A stretch of DNA of 64,000 nt from Toxotes chatareus (lineage: Eukaryota; Chordata; Actinopteri; Toxotidae): NCBI GenBank assembly GCA_016801885.1, contig CM028900.1, positions 6,851,501-6,915,500 on the forward strand. Reading direction: 5' to 3'. Positions 23,684-39,520 of this stretch are shown here, one piece after another (the stretch's first letter is position 1; every line of letters begins with the position of its first letter). The notes below the pieces were generated by a model that did no database searches, was not told the DNA's origin, and worked only from the letters and a program-made list of their open reading frames with translations. The position numbers and the translations under genes were made by a program.

Positions 23684-26600
23684 CTTTCAACACAAACATA
23701 TACACACATAAGTACATGGTGGCACACAGACACATACATGTGATTGTGTACACCACACAAATATGCACTCAGGCAGGAGTAGCATGAATGTACATGTCTT
23801 TAGTGCACACATTACACATAAATACAATATACATCAATAGTAAGGGCAACGAGTAATTAAGGGTTGCTGCTGCATTCATCTTCATAATATAAACAGTGTT
23901 TATATTACTGACGATCCAGGAGGAGGAGGAGGCCACATCCTCCAGACTACAGTGAAAGTCTGGAAACATTTCATTTTGTTTGCCCTTCAGCTGTTCATTG
24001 AAGTGGATGAGAGACGTTGACCTGTGCTTTGGCACTCTTTGGTGAGAACAAACTCACCCAAACACTGAGCCACTCATATGCTAATGTAGCCACTCTGCTG
24101 AATATCTGGGCAGGGTAGAAAGTGAATGAGTAGGGGTGTCAGGAATGGTTGGAGCTGAGTCATGGAAGAATTTGGGAAAGACTGTGTAGCTGAGTTACTG
24201 CAGTTATTTTAAAAGAAACTACTTTATAGACAGTTATTCTCTTATAGATACATAATTACCAACTGGATAAACATATATCAAAGATACAGGTAATTTAAGA
24301 TGGTAACAGTGATCTGAAATGCCAGTAACAAAATGCTGCATTGTAATGTTTGAGAACATACATGAGTAAAATGGTAATCATTTATTATTGGCTTCAGATT
24401 TTAAGAGCTGATTTAAGAGCTGTTTTACTAGATTTCAGTTCAAAAGGTAAATAAGTTACTCACAGTTTCCAGTCACATGCAATAAACTGAAACATTCAAG
24501 GGTAAATACAGTACAACCTTGTAAATGTAGTTTTTAAACAAGAAGAGATTACCAACATATTTCATTAAGAGGGTTATCTAATGACTATATATACTGAAAC
24601 TTTGTTTGTTGTTGTTTTTTTTTTTTTATGTTAAAACAATACCTACCTATATAAATTAAGAGCATGCACAATAATTTGTCATTTTAAATGCCTTTCTGTA
24701 GTGTCTATCTTTCCTCTTCAGATTATGCTCCTTACAAGTTTGGAAAAACTTGCAACAAACAAACAGCTATTTTATTTTTAGAAACACTTCATTTTTCATG
24801 CAACACTGACTGACCTTCTACGTGCTGAAGCAAAAATGAAGGCAAAAATGCGCATAGAGTTGTTCCACCTTAACAACCTAAAAATGTAAGTTATTTACCA
24901 CACTCTGAAATATCACACTGACTAATACTTGACACGCTCTTCATCACAGCTCCCACCTCTATGTGCACACTCAAATGTGTTTAAGGTTCACACACAAGAT
25001 CACAAACACGCAGCTATGTTGGCCTGTGTACCCCCTCCCATCCACACCCACACAAGTGTGCACACCAATAATCACAATCATTGCACACGCGTCTTAATTA
25101 TTTGTTCCATCAATCTGGCTTCTGAAACAATTGGCCCCAATGAATAGCTGAATGTTTAGGATCAGATATATGTAATTACAACGAGAAACAGCTTCTCCCA
25201 CCTCTAACTCTCGCTGGGCATTAGAAGCCCTTCGAGGGACCATATTGGCAAGTGAAAGAAAGGTAGAGGGGGGTATTCCTTCTATTAATTATTCTCTTTT
25301 CTTGTCTTCTGCTCTCTAAAAGGAGCTAAAGTCACTTCAATAGCCACTTAATCCTGTCAACTACGCTTCCACATGCCCTCCAGTCCCAATAAGGCCTAAT
25401 CTAAACTGAGATGTTTTGCAGTTGGAGCAGGCAGTTAAAACCAATTCAGGTTGCTTCCAGCATTTTAGTGTTTCCAGGTACACAGAGTCTATTCAAGCTG
25501 AGGACAGAATTCACAAAAGGCTTATGGAGAAAATACGGGCAAAGGCCGGAGGGAGGACTACGGCACACCCCCATGCAAATTCTGGACCAGTGGAAGTAGG
25601 TAGAGCTTGCAGTCATTATAGGGACAAAAAGCTACACGGTCTAAATTGATGGAGAAAAGGTGAAAAAAAGCAAACAAAAAAAATTAGAAAGGAAAACAGA
25701 GGGTAAAAGGATGGAAGTGGGGGGTTGCTGTCTGGTATTGGGCAAGAGGGGGCTGTTGAGATCTAAATGGCATCAGTCTATTCTGTGCATACTGCTCATG
25801 GGAAAATGTTAAAAAGCCATACTAAGTGCCCACTTAAAAGGCAAATACAATGTAATATAACTGAAGTACAAAAAGATGGTGGCTGTAATTTAATAGTAGC
25901 TTCCTTCATAGAGGAAAAAAAACTGAAACAGAGAGAGGGAGTGAGGGTGCTTTGATGTTGGCTAGAGAAAGTAAACTAGAAGCAGAGGTCAATAACAGTG
26001 GCCAAAATCATTGAAAATGTATCAAATACTGTGTTTTTCCTTTGTGAAGGGATATGAGGAAACATACACAAGCACAATGATTTATTTAAATACAAAAGGT
26101 ACACAAGGTTTTTAAACTATTTTTTGCTTCAAACTACGTTCATTTGAGCTGTATAAACAGTATGAACACCTCTATAATAAACTAGTTCTTCTTAGCTCTA
26201 AATGCCAAAAAAAGCCTGCTCAGTCTGTTTAGACAGGAAAATTGGTACCTAAAGCACCCTTTGCCCTAATGAGAGGATCACGTGATCTTTTTCAGACAAC
26301 ATTGACTGAAAACAGTGACCATGTCATCATCATTGCTGTTGTGTTATCAAAAAAAAAAAAAAACAGATGCTGCTTGGGTTGAATTTTGCATTCACAAAAT
26401 TATTCACACACACATGCTGCTAAACACATTTTCCAGTTCACATACATCTCCTTTCAGTTGCAAATGCGAGTGAAACGCTTGCACTGTCAAGCCCTGTGGG
26501 TTGCATTTTTTCTCATCCTGGCATTGAAATAACTACAAGGGGCAACAGTCTAATAAAAACATGCACTATTCTCTTTAAAAATAAAACCATATCTAAAAAG

Positions 26601-29600
26601 ATGATATGTAGGCAATCTACAGGAAGCAGTAGCAAGGCTTACTGAGCCCCATACATTACAGATACATAGTCTGCTGAATGTAATGCTTCATTGTGGTGCT
26701 TTACATGTAAGCCAAATGTGAAATAGTAGGAAGCAAAAGCCACAATAAAATTGTGCCTGTCAATGGTACTGACATTATTAGCAACAACAACTATGAACGA
26801 GAAACAGAGCTTCAAGAGCGTATTTTTTCCATTTGCATCTACAATGATATGAAAGCAGCAATCACTAAATTCCAATGTTGCAAAAAGCTAGGAAGCATGA
26901 AAAAACTTCAATATTTCCTGTTCACAGTTGATTGTGTGGACAAGAAAGAAAAAAGGGATTACTTTTAACAGTATGGTAAATAGTGACTAACAAAATTATC
27001 AGCACTATATTTTGATTGGTGAGTGATTTCCATTATTGTTAGACTTTATTTAAAAATCACAGTCTATTAGTACAATAGAAAGTTTTATAGTGATGGTCTA
27101 TATGTCTGGTCAGTACTACACAAGAGTGATCGCATCTACAAGACATTTTTTATTTGACTGGTTTCTTTTTAAATGGATTAATCTGGTGGATGTATTAAAA
27201 AAAAAATGATTTTCTCATAAAAACCCAAAGGAACTGCTTGTATGGTCAGGTAGCCATAAACATAACAATCCAGAGCGGATCTCGTGACCATCATCAAATG
27301 CACACATCACTTCCATTTACTACATGCAATCTGGATATTTTTTTTTACACCTTCCCACATCTGGTTGACGTTTTCCCATGATTAAATCACAATATATTTG
27401 TGTTACATCTATTTAACAGTCCCCAAAGTACCATATTCGCCTACATTACCTATTTCTTTTCCTCTCCTCGCCACTTTTTTTTTTCTTTTTCACATGAAAG
27501 GTTATGATAACACAGGGCTATGTGGCTATATTAGCAGCTGTAAAGTGGTGGGACCTAGCCACAGTGACAACATTTACTGGTCTGAGATCAGAGGTAAGTG
27601 TGTGTTAGTGGGGTTTATATGGTGCTGGATGGGACTGGTTCTCATTAGCAAAGAGGCAGCAGCAGACCCAGGTCTAGTGGCAGTGGGTGGGTCGGGGGGT
27701 TTAATGTGGTGAGCTCTGGCTGTGTTAGACTAGACATGGGCCTTCCTGAGCCATGTACATTAGTTTTTCAGACCCAACAGTACACTGTGGCAAATTTAGA
27801 CATGCTGTCTAACAAGTAATTGTTGAGAACAGGCAAAAAAAAAACAAAAAAAACACACGAACTGTGCAGCACTTCTCCGTGCTGGCTGAGAAGCATTTTA
27901 CATGCAGATTTGTGTCTGTCTTCCTCCAACACCAGAGAGTGTCTTGGACAAAGCAGTTCACTGGTATAGAACTATCAACTGATCTTCAATTCAACAGAAT
28001 AGCCTCTGATGATCTGACACTCACTGTCAGTGTCTCTGTAGTGCCTAACTACAATAAGTCTACCTTGAACCACATATCCTTGAACTTCACATCTTATCTT
28101 CACCACTCTCATGTGACTGATGTACACTTTATGCCATATTCAGCTCCTGTTTTCCCCAAGTTTCATCTCCTTATCTCTGAAATACCCTGTCATGTAATCC
28201 AGAAAGGGTCACCAATATTTCTCAAGGTAACAGGTAATAGCATGTCACTGAGAAATGTCAAACTATGAAAGAGATCTGGGATTCCACATTTGTGCACAAA
28301 ACTTTACACTTGTGTGTGTCCTGTTTGGGATTATGCTTCTCGCACTTGGGGGTTTTGTAAGCAATTTAAATAAGTTAATCATAGAGTTGTTTACACCAGT
28401 TATGGCCATCCGAAGGGATATGGTACCTTCAAACCAGACAAAAATGTGAGATGATCCTGACTTAGACACAGACTTGTCCTTAAAATGTTCCTGCAGCTGG
28501 ATTATTATGATCAAATGATTATACTGAAAAAACGAGTTGTGTTTTCAGTTGTCAAACTTGGTTTGGAAGACAAACCCATTGTTTTCAATTTTTTATTTTC
28601 AGTGTTATATTATGTTTCACCACTGCGGCTGTATTTTGGGCATTATATGAAGTCAGTAGTGTCCTTAAGTGGTGGGCGCTTGTATGTGAATGACACAGTA
28701 AGCAACATTACTAACAACCAAACCAAATGCCAAAGACTAGGCCTCCTCAGCTGCAGCATACAATATATTAAATTTTGATAGCTAAGATGAGTGATTGCGG
28801 TGTGGCAGTAAATACTGTATTACAAATAGCCTGTAGTAATTGCTTCATTATCATGAAATGATGATCACTATTTCCTGTAACTCTACTGGCCTCCACCTGG
28901 CAGCATAATAGCCTAATTCAGGTGGTAATATTCATCCTACCACATGAATTACAGTAGATAACAAGTGGCCCACTCCATAACAGGCCCTAACAACAGCCTC
29001 CCTCTCAATATGTAGATTTCCACAATTATCTCCGGCATGGTGGTGCAGGCAGAAGCTGTGTCTAAAATGCACAAAATTAAAGATCTGTGTTTCTACCCCA
29101 CGATAATCAGCTGCTTCTTAACATGCAAACTACACTCTGAGGTCTGTGGTGCTTAAGATTCCAGATTAAATTTGGTGAAAATAAAGATGAATAAAGAGTA
29201 GGGAGGAAATCAATATTTCTGAAGTATTGGCAGGTCCTTTGTCTGCAGAAAGTTGTCTGCGGGTGGGAAATAAAATGGTCAAAAAGTCATCAATATTTAC
29301 CTAGCTTCATGTCCACCTGCCTGTCTGACACTTCTTGTTTTTTTTAGAATGAAAAAGAGAGCTGAAGCATTCCCCACACACGGTCTTCCTCACAGCATGA
29401 TCCTGTATGTGCATGTTTTTTTTTTTTTTCCACACTGCCTCCGGTCTGAGGACACAATTGGATGGCAGAGAAATGCTGAAAAATTAAGCAGAGACACCCA
29501 AGACAGCGAAAGGAAAGATTCAAAGACTTTTTTTCTACTTTTTCTCTTTTCTGACCCCTGCTTTCATTGTTGCCCTCCAGCAAAGTGTAGCTCGGGATGA

Positions 29601-32600
29601 GCAATCCGTTCCCCTCCAGATTAGATCAAGAGGGGGCTGCAGAGTTTACTACGGGTTGGCCTCTCTTTTACTATGAGGAACAGGACAGACAATATCATAC
29701 TGGACCTGCTAACATTTTGTTGATGATAACTGTACTGACTGTACTGTGTTGCCAAAAAAATAATTGATATAAAGAACCAAGACTGCGCATTCAATTTGCT
29801 CTAAGAAGTTAAGAAAGCAACACCCTGTTAACCTCAGTAGCAACACATGTTGTTCATGTGTTCCTTTATCATAATGCGATAGACTGCTCCCACATGTAGA
29901 AGATTGATTTGATAGATTTTCTTCAGCCATTTTGCTAAATTTTGCATTTCATGTTTGGCACAGGAATTTTTTTACTTACTTCCCCAGATTATACCACCAC
30001 TGACCCTACATCTTCCTTTACTAGTTTTAAAAAGCTAATTCCAGAGGCAGCGTCTCTCACCATCAACAAAACCCCTTACTCATCCTCCCATCCATGTCTT
30101 CTCCCCCTTTCTGGTCTCATTAGTTTGGGTTTTATGCCTTAATCTACACAATGAGGATGAAGTCATGGCGGTTATCTTCAGCAGCCAATGTCTGTCTACC
30201 TGTAATCCTTTTCAAAGTCCCCGGCTTTCTCCCAGCTCACAAATCGGCACACAATGCCTTCATGCAAGGCCTCTGCCGTAATGCCCAGAGACGACAGCAC
30301 GACTTTTTTCTTTTTTTCCTTTTTTTTCCCATCCCTCATCCCTTCACATAAAACTAGTTAAATCCCACTCCTTCTTAGAAGAATGGAGATGTCTTTATCT
30401 AGGTTTCAGGACAGGGAAAAGTAAGAATGTAAAGGACATAAGCGCTATGATTTGCAAAAATCACAAGCTGGTTTTGCTGACTGGCAGTTGTCACTCCTGG
30501 TCTCTCCCTCTCTCTGTCACAGACAACGCAATGAATTCATTCAAGTCAGTACTGACTTTTGTGTAGCTTGCGCTGTATATACAGTACAGGTTAAATGAAT
30601 TTGAAATAAATAAATGAAGGACAGAATCGAAAGTTAAATGTTTGCAGCATTATATAATTTACATGACATCTTAAAAAATGAAGTCAATCAATTTATATTT
30701 AAAAGTTAATTGAGAGGGGAACACAGAAAGTTCAAACAAGTCACTCTATTCGAGGAGGGCATAAGGGGGTTAGCTTTTAACTTAGCATTTTTATTGACTC
30801 TGGCAAAACAAAATGAGCGGGTTCTGTAGGATTGTGCACTCTGCATTGGCCATTCAGGCCTTCAGAGCCCCATTGTAGTACTTTGAAGAGAATGAAAGGA
30901 AACCCCACTGGTGGAAATGCAGTGGAACAGCCCCACAACAGGCCACAACTGTTCCCTTATGCATGAAAGGCAGGGACATAAAAGACAAGATGGACTTCTG
31001 AGGTAGGGCCAAAAACAAAGGCAACAAAAGTGCTGATCACGAGGGGATGACACGACTCGTCTCGGCAGAAGGAGCAGGGAGAAAAGGGGCAGGGGACAAT
31101 AGCACTCCCGGCCAAATGACATGTTGAAGAATTGAAAAATCCACACAAGAAGTGTCTTCTCAATTCACTAAACCCACAAGAACTGGGTGACTGTCGGCTG
31201 GACCCTGGTCAGCCTCAGGCGGGTGGACAATAACAGCCCACAGCTTTTCTCCCTCTAACTTTCTTTCCCAGATCTTTCCCTGTTTTGGCAAACAACTTGG
31301 CAAGAGCAAAGACGGACTGGGGTGATGGCTTTAGTCTGCACACACCAAACCAAAACCAAACCTAATCAAAGCATGGTGGGTTCCGCTCCTGCAGCTTCCG
31401 TTTTGATCTGTTGGCTGTCTGTGTGTCTGATCTGTTTCTGTTTGTGCCCTAAACACAATTATGCTACTGCATAACCTCCATGGAAACAGTCAGACGAACA
31501 AAAACATGTTTGCCCTCATTCAAAAAGCATCCTTGTTTTTAGTGACACAGTGCAATGGCTGCTGATATTTCAGCCAATGTTTCAGAAGTCATACTAAATA
31601 AAGCTTTGTTAATAAGAACGCTTCCTGCCGGTTTTCACCCTGTAGGCTTCTAGGCTGAGAACAACTGTGTGTTTCTGATTTCCCATTGTAGGAAATAAAG
31701 ATATTTTTTAATATGAGGGAGCACATACACAGCGATGTGGGTGTGTGAGTGTGATACCTTAAATCAATGGTTAGTCTTAATATTAAATCCATCCATAATG
31801 CTAAGTGCACCCAGGAGAGGAATTTGTGTAAAAAGACCCCAATTTAAGAAAACAGCTTTATTTTGCTTACATTACTAAATCATTTTTCACACAAATACAC
31901 ACACAAATGTCATGGATTTCATATGAAGAAGAAAAAAAATATCTTTTCTCGTGAATAATTAACATAGAGATGCCTTTACAGTAAGGACTAGGAATAGTTG
32001 TTAAGCTACATGCTGAACAGTGCACTCCACAGGTAAAGGCCCTCCTCCTCGATAGCCTGAGGCCGATCCCACAATTCTTCACACATACCCACGGGCCCTT
32101 TCACTGGCCATCACCCTGTCTGATTAATGGATCGATGTGGTAATTGATTAGTGAAGAAGAGGTGGGAATAAGAACATAGGTCAAACGTCAATAATGTCCT
32201 CCTGACAAAAGGTGGAAGACGTAAAATGTACCAGTGATAGCCTGCAGCCAGACCTCTACCCATCAAAGCCCTGGCAGGACTAACATAAAGGCCCTGGCCC
32301 ATTCTCCAGCCTGCCCTGCCCTCCCTCCCCAACGCTCCTTTTCTCTTGGTAATGCTGTCTGTTAAAGTGACAGGAACCATTCTGGGAGCTGCTTGTCAGC
32401 TCACCTTCATAAAACAAGCCGTAAAGCAGCAAATAACAGGCTTATATGGCTTCATTATACCGGCTATGCAGGATCACAGCCCTGGGCTGAGGGGTGAGGG
32501 GGTTGTGCTGGTAGTGGAGAGGCGGGGAGAATGTTGGCAGGACAGCCTGGTTCTCGTGGAGGTTTGTTGTCCCAGCGGCTGTCACCATGTCCATGTTTGC

Positions 32601-33084
32601 TCAGGATAGAGGACCACTTGACCCCCTTCAACCCTCTATTCCCCGAAATCCCAAGCAGGACAAACAAAGAGGTATGACTCACTTTGGAGATACTGTGACA
32701 GCTCAGTGTAATGTGACATCTTTAACTCCCTAATGACTTTGAATCTATGCCCTCCTACACTTAACACAAGACGCTAAAGTTAAAAGATTAAAATTTGAGC
32801 CCACTAACAAATATCATCCATAATCAAGAACAAACTGTGATGGTGTATCCGAACAGTTAAAAAAATGAGGAGAGCAGGGCCAGATGGAGCATGCATCTGC
32901 GACAGTAAACCTTTGGCCGAGGCAGGGCCGGACGTGAGAAAGATTCTCATTTATTTCATGCAAATATCTTTGGGCCGTTTCACAACTTGACAGTGGGGGC
33001 TGCAAGGTGGTCATTATCTCAGGTTGTGTCTCCAAAACATTTCCCCTGTTTTTCAGAGTCAGCCACGGGTGCCTGGCAAAGAAG

Positions 33085-33119
33085 CCAGCAGCAGCAGACG
33101 CAGCAGCAGCAGCAGCGAA
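33085..33119. repeat. interrupted (CAG)n trinucleotide repeat
   Basis: CAGCAGCAG, then ACG, then CAGCAGCAGCAGCAG; not in a recognised coding exon. Confidence 0.85.
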
Positions 33120-36100
33120 AGTGAGCACTTGTGTGCTTACCAGTCCGTGGCACAAATAAGGCAAGTCCCTATCCTTCCAACACAACTCATGGTATTTCCC
33201 CACGGACTTTCATCAAATGGAAATTCCGCTCTTTCCCAGGGTAACAGCTTAAATGTTGTCTTCAAAGAGCAACATTTAACATAGAGAATCATCTTATGTA
33301 CATATATTATGAGCAATTATTATCCTACATAAAAAATGACTAGGGCTCCATTAAGGTTCAAAGCTTCAACAAAAACTATAAATAGGCTCTGATATTAGCA
33401 AGTCAAATATGCAGCATAAAGCTTGCAGAACATCTGGCAAGCAAGCTTACACTATGTTCACCAAAGTAACTGTCCCTTTATGTGCTTATCTGTCATATGC
33501 CCAGTTCCAGTCATGGAGAGATCAGTCACTTATCTCTTTAGCAAGGCTGTGAGGCAGCGGTACAAGCGCCATCACTGTGATCATTGTATAGTTAATTGTC
33601 ACCTCCATCAACATTAGCACTCTCTAACATGCTTACCAGAGGGGGGAAAGGGGGGAGCTGACTGCAAGCTCTATTCTGAGGTTGACACTTGTTCTCTGAG
33701 GGGCGGTTTTTGGTGTCACGATTACAGTGCACGGGAGAAAAGAGGCGGAGGAGAGGTGGGGAGCCTTCTCCACAACTCATGTCACTGGGTCTGTCTGTAA
33801 TGGCAGCAGAAGGAGAAAGAGAGGAAGAGAGACAGGGAGCCAAAGAGAATTGATGGGTGTTTACTTTTAAGCAGTCTCTCAACCAGTGACAAGGCAAAGA
33901 GACCAGCAGGTACTGGGACTATCTTCCCTTGACAGTCAGTCATGGGTTAACTAATCAACACCCCTCCTTTTATGGCTGGTGATACAAGCTCTGGTCATAC
34001 ACGGGTCATATGGTTGAAACAGACCTACTTGGATAAAAATGCCACATCAAAAACAAATACAAGGTTGAGAAGCGTTCAGTGTAAAGACACTGACATTCAC
34101 ACACACACACACAAAATATCCATTACACACAACTGGCAAAAGGCCAGAAGGATTCAAATGTGTCGCCACCGAACCATATGGATACACACATCCAAACCTA
34201 ATCTAACAAACACTGCAGCACGCACATACATATTCTGGCCTGCACACAGACACACATATCCGGACTGTAAAACAGCATTGCCATCTTGAGCCCCCTGGAT
34301 CACTGGGGCCATCTGACACTGTGGAGCCTGAATGCATTAAGACTGGCAAGGTGGCTGCACTTTCCATCTCAGTTAGCACAGTTACATAACCCTCCATGAT
34401 ATGAATGCATTAACAGCATTAGTTCTGCAGGTGAGAACTCTTCTCATGGCTCAGAAATGATACTGCCTTGCATTTACATAATAGATGATGTTGCTGCGGG
34501 ATGTCAAACCAACTTCCACTAAGTTAATTATCTGACAGAAAACAACTGCTGATATACCCTCAAAGCTGACTGACTGTCGTGGAAGAGTAACAGAATGCAC
34601 AAAAATAAGTATTTGCCCATTTGGAGTTGAAGTGCAGGAGATGGTGCATAACTGACTCTACAGGTGTCAAGGGTCCTCTCATGGGGAAAATAAAATGAAT
34701 GGTAAGAGGAGATGGAGCATAATAAAGGGGGGGGGGTGAGAAAGGATAAAGCCCTGGTTAAGTTTGGGTAGGAAAAAAAAAAAACAAAGCAAACAAGGAA
34801 TGGAAAGGCGCGGTTGTACAGGCAAGCCAAAAAAAAAAAAAGGTCTCATAACATCCACTACATGGGACAATCTGGGCTGGGGTGTGTCTGAATGCGCCCT
34901 GGATATGGATGTGACTGGAACAGTAGATCAGTCGGTAGATCAGACTATTAGGATTTTTTGGCCTACGATGTGATATGTACTGCGTCTGGTCTCCTGCCCC
35001 CACCCATCCACCCACCCACCCGGGCCCAGACATAAACACGCCCCGTACCCCTCCTCGGATCTCAGAAAAAAGTCTGACAGATGGGTGTACTGGAAAGATC
35101 CACTCAGGAGACCAAAACATACTAAGGCACTGTCTGTCCAACGTTTGGATTTGGAGGAAAACTACAACAAGAGAAAAACAGGACAGAGAAAAAAGGGACA
35201 TCTGTGGCATTTGTCTTATTTCCTCTCTTGTGGGACATGATGTGTCATGAGTGAGCACAGAGTCTTTTGGATCATATTCCATTTAATTAATGAACCCCCC
35301 ACACACAACATTCACACCCTGGCTCATAGCTCCTGATCTCTTCCCTGTAAGTTGCCTGTGCCCCCAAGTGGCTGAACATGATAACTGCATCTGTTTAAAA
35401 CTTGTGAAACAACTGTGCTTCAGTAGCCAAAGCCATTGGAAACTCACTCATTTACTGCAAAATTTACTTTTAAGCTTAAGCTTCTAACACTCTTCTACAA
35501 TTCTACAATTTAAGAAGCACAGAGAAGACGTGACTATAAATGAGGGAAGGCTTCAAGATGATATGCAGCAAAATCCTTCTGGGTCTCAAATATATTTACA
35601 TAACAAACTTGAGTATACTTAAAAAATACTGCAAATATAACTAAATGGAGATTTTTCACAGAGGAGAGCATTGCTCATGGTGAGATCAGCCGAGCCTCCT
35701 CACAATATGTGTGTATATATACAGATACTCCAGAAGGCATAAACATCAACTCTGTCAATTTCAGTGAGTTACAATATGGCAGAGTGATATATAGGTAGGC
35801 TAATAACATTACAGCAAATATTTTTCTTCTGTTTACAGATGTTCCTCTGTTTTGTCAATTCTGACATACCACATAAACAAATCAGGATATGAGGTGACTT
35901 TTGCAGCTTTTTCCTCCTAATTTCTACTGGGGAAAACCAAAGACATTTGTGTGTGACATCATTGGACATTAGGAGTTATTAAAGAGGAATTTTAAATAAT
36001 AAAGCCAACGCTCCCTATAGTGTTTTAATGACAGATGCTTCATTCTTCTAACCAACAGGGATGCCTTTTGCCCTCGACTTCTGCCCAGCCCCAAGCCTTT

Positions 36101-39100
36101 AATTAAGACTGGCTTAGGCCCGATTGATCCTGACACACCAGGAAGTTTCTTGAATATCTGACCATGGAAGTATTATATAGGCCACAACCCCCCTTAGCAG
36201 TCCACAGCCCCTACCCGTACCCCACATAAAAAAAGACTGTAAGCTGAAAGCCCTTCTAGTCAGTCTACAGGACCTTACATGACTGAAATATGCCTACACT
36301 TTCTGCATTAACCCCTAACTACTATACCGGGCTAGTCTCTTGTCTACATAAATTATCAGAATTTATTTGCAATTACTATTTGCATTTTGACAAAAGACAC
36401 AAAAAATGTCAGTACTTTATGCTTGCACTTAGCCTACGCCACAAAATGGCCAAAAGAAAGTAATTAAATTAATCAAGTCATGTGAAGCTAGTTGTATCCA
36501 AGTTTCACAGCTCACATCAAACTTTGGCATGGCTATGTCAAGTCAAAAATGTTGGGAAAAAAATACAGCAAAACGTCTCCACAACAACAGGCAGACACAC
36601 CACATCATTAAATCAACAACACATTTCCTGTAGCAAAAGCAGTGATGCAAATAGGAAGCTGGGATTGTCAGATTGTCAGAGCTCTGTGTGCTGCGGGTGT
36701 TGTGCACCACATGGAGAGAATTCTTGTACCAGCTTTCACCGCAACACAGCCACTGATGAGTCAGTGAGCCCCATGAAAGTGCAAGAGCTTCACAAACAGT
36801 CTCCGCTTCATGGTGTTCCAGGATTCCCCTGGACCAGAACCATTTAAGAATGTTAATACAAATTCTACAAATACAGTACGCAAAATAAAAACCAGTATGT
36901 GTGACTTATTTTCTTAGTAGATGGAAAAAAGTTTAAGTGAAATCTTATTGTAAGCTGAAAAAATGATTTGTTGGACCATTGGCACCTGCCTCTTTGTCAA
37001 TATCTGATTTTAAGAAATAGCCAGAATGCCAAGTGGATGCAAATTTTGTCTAAAATTTGCATCCACGATTTACATCCATGATTCTTCACAGTGTGAAAGA
37101 GGTTACACATGACAACCTCAAGGGCTTGGACATGTCCAAGGGGAGGAGTGAGGTCAAATAAAGTGTCTTGACCCATTTATATCAACAGACAACATGTTTC
37201 TTTCCTGGGTCAGTCAGTGATAGCAACCATAGAATTACTCTAATAACACTTTAGTATATATAAACTATAGCAACAAATTTGCTATTAATTTCAATCAAGT
37301 TTCTACACAACAGACAGTGACAGTTGAATTCCATGCGCTACTGTATGACAGTTCAAGATTTAGACACAGGTTGTCAAATGTTGGTCTAATAGTGAACTGT
37401 CACATTGGCTGTAACAGCTGATGCAGCAAACCTAATGATGGTGTGTTAGTAGATGAAACATGCCGAAACATAAACACAGACACAGACACATGGTGGAAAG
37501 TGACAGGGAAAGAGCAGGACCCTACCTTGGCCTATATTGGGTGTGGTGGAGGTGGGGTGGGCAATGACCAGTGCCCCTTCCTTCCCTTTCTGGGAGGATG
37601 ATGGAAACTAAACTCTGTGTCACATTTTCAACTTATCAGACACCAGCTCATTTCAGGACCAGCCTGAGATAATGTATTAAAAATTGCAATATATTGCAAC
37701 TAGCCTGTCAATCAAGAGGTTTAAGAGTAAAGAAAAAAAACAACAAAAATTCAGCAACAAACTACTGTATGTTACTGAACATGCTACAGCTGTTAAACCT
37801 GTGTAAATTCCTTTACCTGGGTTGTTGAGCTCAGGTCTGGTCACAGGTAGATACAGATTTGTGGCAGAATTGTGGCCCTTTCAGACTAATGGGTCATGTT
37901 AACTTTGCATTCGCAACCTTGGTTGTAGAGATTTGGGAAACATGACTCCAGCAAAAGAACGTACATCTAGGTAACCACAAGACTCCTAAAGCTGTCCATA
38001 TAAACTTATATTTTAGATAATCCATTTCAAACGATCGCATTTTGAGTACAAATGAAAGTAAAGACATAAATTACAGTACATTAGCACCCTGACTGCATGT
38101 GCATCAACTTATGGCCCAACCAGCCACCTACCCAAGCTCGTCATCATTTTTCTTTAATGATGCTAAAACATATGAACACCTTAACCAATACAACTTGTGT
38201 AATTCTAGTCTAACAGTGATACTATAAATCCTGTGGATGTCCAACTAAGGATCCAATGTTTGTGTGTATGCAGAATCAAATGTGAGTTGAATGGGGGTTC
38301 ACTCACCCATAATATGCACAAGGCACTGAGCTGACCTGAGCACTGGCATTGACATTATCCTCAGGGGTCATGAACGCAACAGAGTACAGTCAAAACTGGC
38401 CCATCGCTGAAATGCAGATAGCAACAGCAAGCATCAGGTACAGGAAGTCATTATGAAGATTCCATTTGCAGTTAGTAAGGGGCTTCCTGAACAGAATGCA
38501 GAATGGGTGTTGGCATATTGTTGGTGGAAACGTCTGCTGATTGACACGGGCTTACAGTTGGCATGCTGCAGACTGTTTTGACTGGAGTGCAGCCTAATGA
38601 CCAAAGTGTTTATGAAATGTTATGATATGGAATTTTTTCTATTAATCCACACAAAAATATTTTTATTTTATAAATAAGACTGACCACAGAGGAGGAGATT
38701 CTGAATCATGTGGAAAGGATTTCCAGAACATAACATATATATAATTTGTGAATTGTGGATCACTTAAAACTCAAACTTGGAGCTCAGAGAAGTAAAGCTT
38801 GGCAAGTTGTCTCTTCACTCTAGCAGCTGGCCGCTGGTTTTGTCCCTCTGTAGAGGGCCTGTAGTAAAGCTGGACTTCAAAAGAACCTTATCACCGTCAC
38901 ATTTTCTTAAAAGAGAACACAGTAATGGAGACCGGATGCACAGGCTTACACTAGGTTAGACTAACACAAGGAGAGGAGTGGAGAATTGCTTTGAGTGTAG
39001 CCTTGTAAAGGGAAGAGCTCCCATATAGGCCTCCTGACCTTCCCACTCCACTTCCTTCCCAAGAAGTAAAGGAATGCTGTGTCAGGTTTTATAAATTAGT

Positions 39101-39365
39101 AGGGACGTGCATTTTAGCTTCATGATATCGAAAACAAGTAATAAATGAAGTTAAAGTTAGTTAAAGTTATAGTCTGTAAAATAGAGAATATATTAAACTC
39201 AATCTAAGGTCAGCATTTATCAGCAATAATAATTCAGTTGTGGTTTTGTTATAACTTCTCTATATGTATTCTGGTAGTTTTCATTTTTACTGGCACATCT
39301 TCTTTCCCATGCTGAATTCTATTTTTATACATTTTATTTTTTGGCCTGCAATGACTGGTCGGTTC

Positions 39366-39520
39366 ATTGAGAAGTCAACTGGCTAAAAGTTAATTGGCAA
39401 CTATTTTGTTAATCGATTAATTGTTTCAGTCAAAAAGCCCAAAAATATGACAGTTACAGGTTCTCAAATATGAGACTTTGCTGCTTTATTTGACCGCATA
39501 GTAAACTGAACATCTTTGCC
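39366..39520. repeat. dispersed teleost repeat with TAATCGATTAATTGTTTCAGTC core
   Basis: The segment contains AATCGATTAATTGTTTCAG, followed by GGTTCTCAAATATGAG and TTTGCTGCTTTATTTGA, then GTAAACTGAACATCTTTG. This order of words is that of a very abundant dispersed repeat in percomorph fish genomes, recognised from memory. The copy is diverged. It supports a teleost origin. Confidence 0.6.

Noticed and set aside
27864..28268. Open frame of 134 codons on the plus strand
   Set aside because: No family resemblance and antisense within intron 1; length is compatible with chance in 64 kb.
33024..33140. Exon-like plus-strand segment with CAG repeat between TTTTTCAG and AAAGTGAGC
   Set aside because: The acceptor and donor words are weak, the body is a trinucleotide repeat and the peptide is low-complexity.
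34758..35282. Open frame of 174 codons on the minus strand
   Set aside because: Low-complexity Phe runs from poly-A/T and no recognisable domain; it lies in intron 1.
36482..36847. Open frame of 121 codons on the plus strand
   Set aside because: Cys- and Ser-rich but without a repeated Cys pattern, signal peptide or domain.
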